A stretch of 64,000 nucleotides of DNA, from the NCBI RefSeq assembly GCF_900343025.1, contig NZ_OUND01000001.1, forward strand, positions 372,001 through 436,000. Direction: 5' to 3'. The stretch comes from Arsenophonus endosymbiont of Aleurodicus floccissimus. Lineage in GTDB: Bacteria; Pseudomonadota; Gammaproteobacteria; Enterobacterales; Enterobacteriaceae. This document shows positions 61,341-64,000 of this stretch, one piece after another (the stretch's first letter is position 1; each line of letters begins with the position of its first letter). A program made the translations under genes and the position numbers. The notes beneath the pieces are model-generated. The model made no database searches. It was given only the letters and a program-made list of their open reading frames with translations, and was not told the DNA's origin.

Positions 61341-62688
61341 TCAATCACATTGAACTTTAATAGCTAAATCTCCGCGAGAAGTTTCACGGTATTCAGCATT
61401 CATATCTTTACCTGTTTCATACATGGTCTCGATAACTTTGTCTAAAGAAATTCGGGGTTCACTTGCTCTACGTAATGCCATTCTTGCCGCATTAATAGCT
61501 TTTACTGACGCAATCGCATTACGTTCAATACAAGGGACTTGAACTTGTCCTGCAACCGGGTCACAGGTAAGACCTAAATTATGCTCCATACCAATTTCAG
61601 TCGCAATACAGACTTGTTCAGGATTGCCACCCAGCAATTCTGCTAATCCAGCAGCGGCCATTGAACAGGCAACACCGACTTCACCTTGGCAGCCGACTTC
61701 AGTACCTGATATAGAGGCATTCATTTTGTAAAGAATACCTATTGCCCCTGAAGCTAAAAAGTAACGATTGTAAAGAGCCGGTGTAATAGATTCTATACAA
61801 TGATCATAGTAAGCTAACACAGCAGGAACGATGCCGCAGGCACCATTAGTGGGTGCTGTTACAACACGACCACCCGCGGCGTTTTCTTCGTTGACCGCTA
61901 GTGCAAACATATTGATCAGATCAACGACATCCATTGGGTCATTAGACATTTTTTGGGAAGCGGTCAACATACGATGTAATGCCGGCGCGCGCCGGGTAAA
62001 ATACCTTCAGTATTAAGTCCTCTATCGATACAGGCATGCATGGTATGCCAAATATTAGCAAAATAGTGGTCAATTTCTTCTTTCGTATTCAGTGCTAATT
62101 CGTTTTTCATCATAAGACTAGAAACAGGTAAACCGGTTTTCTTACAATGAAGTAACAGTTCAGCCACTGAGTTATATAGGCATAGGGTACTTTTTTATTA
62201 GTAGATGTTTGTTGGCCAAAATGTTCTTCATCAACAATGAAGCCACCACCTATCGAGTAATATGTTTTACTGAAAATTTGCTTATCATTATTGAAAGCGG
62301 TAATGGTCATACCATTTTCATGTAATGGTAAATTATTATAATGAAAATTTATCCCGCCTTGGTGTGGAAAATCAACATAATGGCTTATGTTTGCTAAAGA
62401 TAAACGTTCAGTTTGCTCAACATTAGCAATAAAATCTGCAATTGATTCAATATCAACGGTTGCTGGCAAATTACCCGCTAAACCCATAATAATAGCAATA
62501 TCAGTATGATGTCCATTTCCGGTTAATGAAAGGGAACCATAAATATCAACAGCGATACGAGTGATGGCGGAAAGTAGATTTTTTTCTACCAATTGATCGA
62601 CAAATTCTTTACCCGCTTTCATTGGACCAACGGTATGAGAACTGGATGGGCCAATACCTACTTTAAACATATCGAAAACACTAATCAC
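61341..62688 (-). pseudogene. sdaA: L-serine deaminase SdaA, frameshifted
   Basis: SdaA is an oxygen-labile [4Fe-4S] enzyme converting L-serine to pyruvate and ammonia. The N-terminal 170 residues (start 62688; Ile-Gly-Pro-Ser-Ser-Ser-His-Thr-Val-Gly-Pro-Met) are open. A frameshift near 62165 leads to a middle block (61964-62167), and a second near 61975 leads to the C-terminal 209 residues (61341-61970) with Ala-Pro-Thr-Asn-Gly-Ala-Cys-Gly-Ile, Leu-Thr-Cys-Asp-Pro and the other cluster Cys residues. Only two indels separate this from a full 454-residue protein. It keeps its place between manX and nudL. Confidence 0.93.
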
Positions 62689-62856
62689 TAAGAACCCCCT
62701 GGAAAAATAAAAACGATAAAGTAATCACTTAAGACTAAATGTTATGGTTGTAATATTAACGTGTTATAATGAATTGCCAGTTTATCGTTTTTTTGAAATT
62801 TACTAGTAGCAGTGAATAAAATGTAAAATAAAAAGACTTTTTATTTTTTGCCTATT

Positions 62857-63441
62857 TTAAATAAGTTGTAAGGTTAATTTATTGAAAATTGTTGCAGTTA
62901 ATCCCCAAATTAGATATTGATTGTAGCGATAAAAGAACAGACACTTTTTATGACCTGTATTATTGATCATAATGGAATGATGATGAGTTAAGGTGAGGGC
63001 GTGCTTCAGAGGGACTTCAAAAATAGCGGCTACTTCGGCTGGATTTTTGTAATAAGAAACCTTTGCTGATAGTAATCCAACAATAGGCGTCACTAAATAG
63101 CCACTATGACTTTTTATTGGCTGCATTTTTCCGAGGATCTGCACCTGATTTGGCAAAATATTAATTTCTTCATAAGATTCACCTAAGGCCGTTTCAATTG
63201 AATTATGATGATCGGGTTAGCGAGCGCCACTAGGAAAAGAAATTTGACTAGCATGAAGGCGCAAGAAGTTATCAGTTCTTTTGGTAAATAGTAGAGTGGG
63301 TTCAGGTTTGCAAATAATGGGTAATAGTACGGCGGCACTTTTTTTTGCGCTATCGGTATTAACAGGTTGAGCGATACCAGTGGCGATAGGTAATATTAAT
63401 TGAAATCGATTAATAAAATTATCTAGAATATTCATTAACAT
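62857..63441 (-). pseudogene. nudL: Nudix CoA pyrophosphatase NudL, nonsense plus eroded Nudix box
   Basis: NudL (YeaB) hydrolyses CoA-type substrates. The frame from 63441 (Phe-Gln-Leu-Ile-Leu-Pro; Ala-Ala-Val-Leu-Leu-Pro-Ile) meets TAA at 63217-63219 and continues in the same frame to 62857. The Nudix box is degraded: the expected Gly-Gly is Ser-Gly and the Arg-Glu of the Arg-Glu-x-x-Glu-Glu core reads Gly-Glu-Ser-Tyr-Glu-Glu. So catalysis is lost even if the stop were read through. It lies next to pabB, and its start overlaps the pabB end by 7 bases. Confidence 0.88.
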
Positions 63442-64000
63442 AGATTATTTTCTAATACGGGTAATATTCGACTCAGTTTATCAAAAGTCTCTTGATACTC
63501 TTTTTCGGCGGTACTATCTGCCACAATTCCACCGCCCGCCCAACAATAAAGGTTTTGATTTTCAGTTAATAAGGTACGTATGCTGATGTTTGTATCCATC
63601 GTACCGCAAAAACTGATATAACCAATCGCTCCGCAGTAACTATGGCGACGATGAGGTTCAAGTTCATGAATAATTTCCATTGAACGTATTTTTGGCGCAC
63701 CGGTAATTGAGCCGCCTGGAAAGCAGGCTTTTAATAGATAAGTGGGATGATAGCTAGAAGGTAATTGTGCAACAATAGTGCTAACTAAATGATGAATAGC
63801 CGGAAAATATTCAACCACAAAAAGTTCTGGTACACTGACTGTTCCTGGTATTGCAACTTTACCAAGATCATTACGTAATAAATCAACTATCATTACGTTT
63901 TCAGCGCGATCTTTGGTTGATAATTGTAAACGTTTTATCTGTTTTTGATTTTCTTGGGCATCAGTCAGCCTAGGCAATGTGCCTTTAATTGGACGGGTTT
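63435..64000 (-). CDS. pabB: Aminodeoxychorismate synthase component I, 3' part (cut by window edge)
   Basis: Chorismate-binding subunit that, with PabA, makes 4-amino-4-deoxychorismate for folate. The C-terminal 188 residues are visible and open to the window end: Arg-Pro-Ile-Lys-Gly-Thr (chorismate-binding start), Val-Asp-Leu-Leu-Arg-Asn-Asp-Leu-Gly-Lys, Gly-Gly-Ser-Ile-Thr-Gly-Ala-Pro-Lys, Arg-His-Ser-Tyr-Cys-Gly-Ala-Ile-Gly-Tyr and Ala-Gly-Gly-Gly-Ile-Val-Ala-Asp-Ser. The Pro-Ile-Lys-Gly-Thr lysine is typical of PabB. No lesion in this part; the 5' portion cannot be judged. Confidence 0.93.
   Translation of the reverse strand, partial: TRPIKGTLPRLTDAQENQKQIKRLQLSTKDRAENVMIVDLLRNDLGKVAIPGTVSVPELFVVEYFPAIHHLVSTIVAQLPSSYHPTYLLKACFPGGSITGAPKIRSMEIIHELEPHRRHSYCGAIGYISFCGTMDTNISIRTLLTENQNLYCWAGGGIVADSTAEKEYQETFDKLSRILPVLENNLC

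Overview
The window looks like chromosomal DNA from an insect-associated, host-restricted gammaproteobacterium of the Enterobacterales, most like the Morganellaceae/Arsenophonus group. This is inference: the sequence is strongly AT-rich, protein similarity and gene order follow enterobacteria (metG-mrp-udk-dcd-asmA-yegH-gnd; yniB-hxpB-ydjM-tcyP; thrS-infC-rpmI-rplT-pheM-pheST-ihfA; arnBCADTEF-nlpC; yobD-manZYX-sdaA-nudL-pabB), and about 24 genes are broken against about 36 intact ones. Most breaks are recognisable reading-frame lesions in otherwise well-preserved homologues, so the decay is recent and ongoing.

Layout. 1-2.5 kb: remnants of yeiB, sanA and yohK, with yohJ intact. 2.6-12.7 kb: an intact housekeeping block (metG, mrp, udk, dcd, asmA, yegH, gnd). 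13.3-20.5 kb: decayed accessory genes: a citT-type anion transporter interrupted by a (CCTACT)38 microsatellite, an aldo/keto reductase, LPS-core glycosyltransferases (GT8 intact, GT25 and GT4 broken) and a DUF924 gene. 20.9-29 kb: an AT-rich accessory zone with a psiF remnant, an unknown secreted protein, an intact periplasmic chorismate mutase, a broken PfpI protein, a broken trypsin-like secreted protease, an orphan holin, a broken winged-helix regulator and a 1.5-kb gene desert with a 24-bp perfect inverted repeat. 29-33.8 kb: thiD, tcyP and ydjM intact; hxpB and yniB broken. 34.3-37.9 kb: the whole yfeABCD (sitABCD) metal importer dead, with a Fur-like operator still in front. 38-46.3 kb: emtA and the intact thrS-to-ihfA translation block with its regulatory RNAs. 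46.7-54.1 kb: a complete, translationally coupled arn operon for lipid A aminoarabinose. 54.2-57.4 kb: broken nlpC, lplA and mntP (its manganese riboswitch still readable) and an intact MarA/SoxS-like regulator. 57.5-64 kb: yobD and manXYZ intact, sdaA and nudL broken, and the 3' part of pabB.

How the genes fit together. Translation, nucleotide salvage, the pentose phosphate step, mannose-PTS uptake, cystine uptake and envelope charge modification are kept. Mn/Fe import (yfeABCD), Mn export (mntP), lipoate scavenging, serine deamination, dicarboxylate/citrate uptake and parts of LPS-core decoration are lost. Regulatory elements (Mn riboswitch, Fur-like box) outlive the genes they controlled. 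Three different long simple-sequence repeats of 4, 5 and 6 bp occur within 45 kb, which is unusual for an enterobacterium. No CRISPR array, tRNA, rRNA or insertion sequence was recognised.
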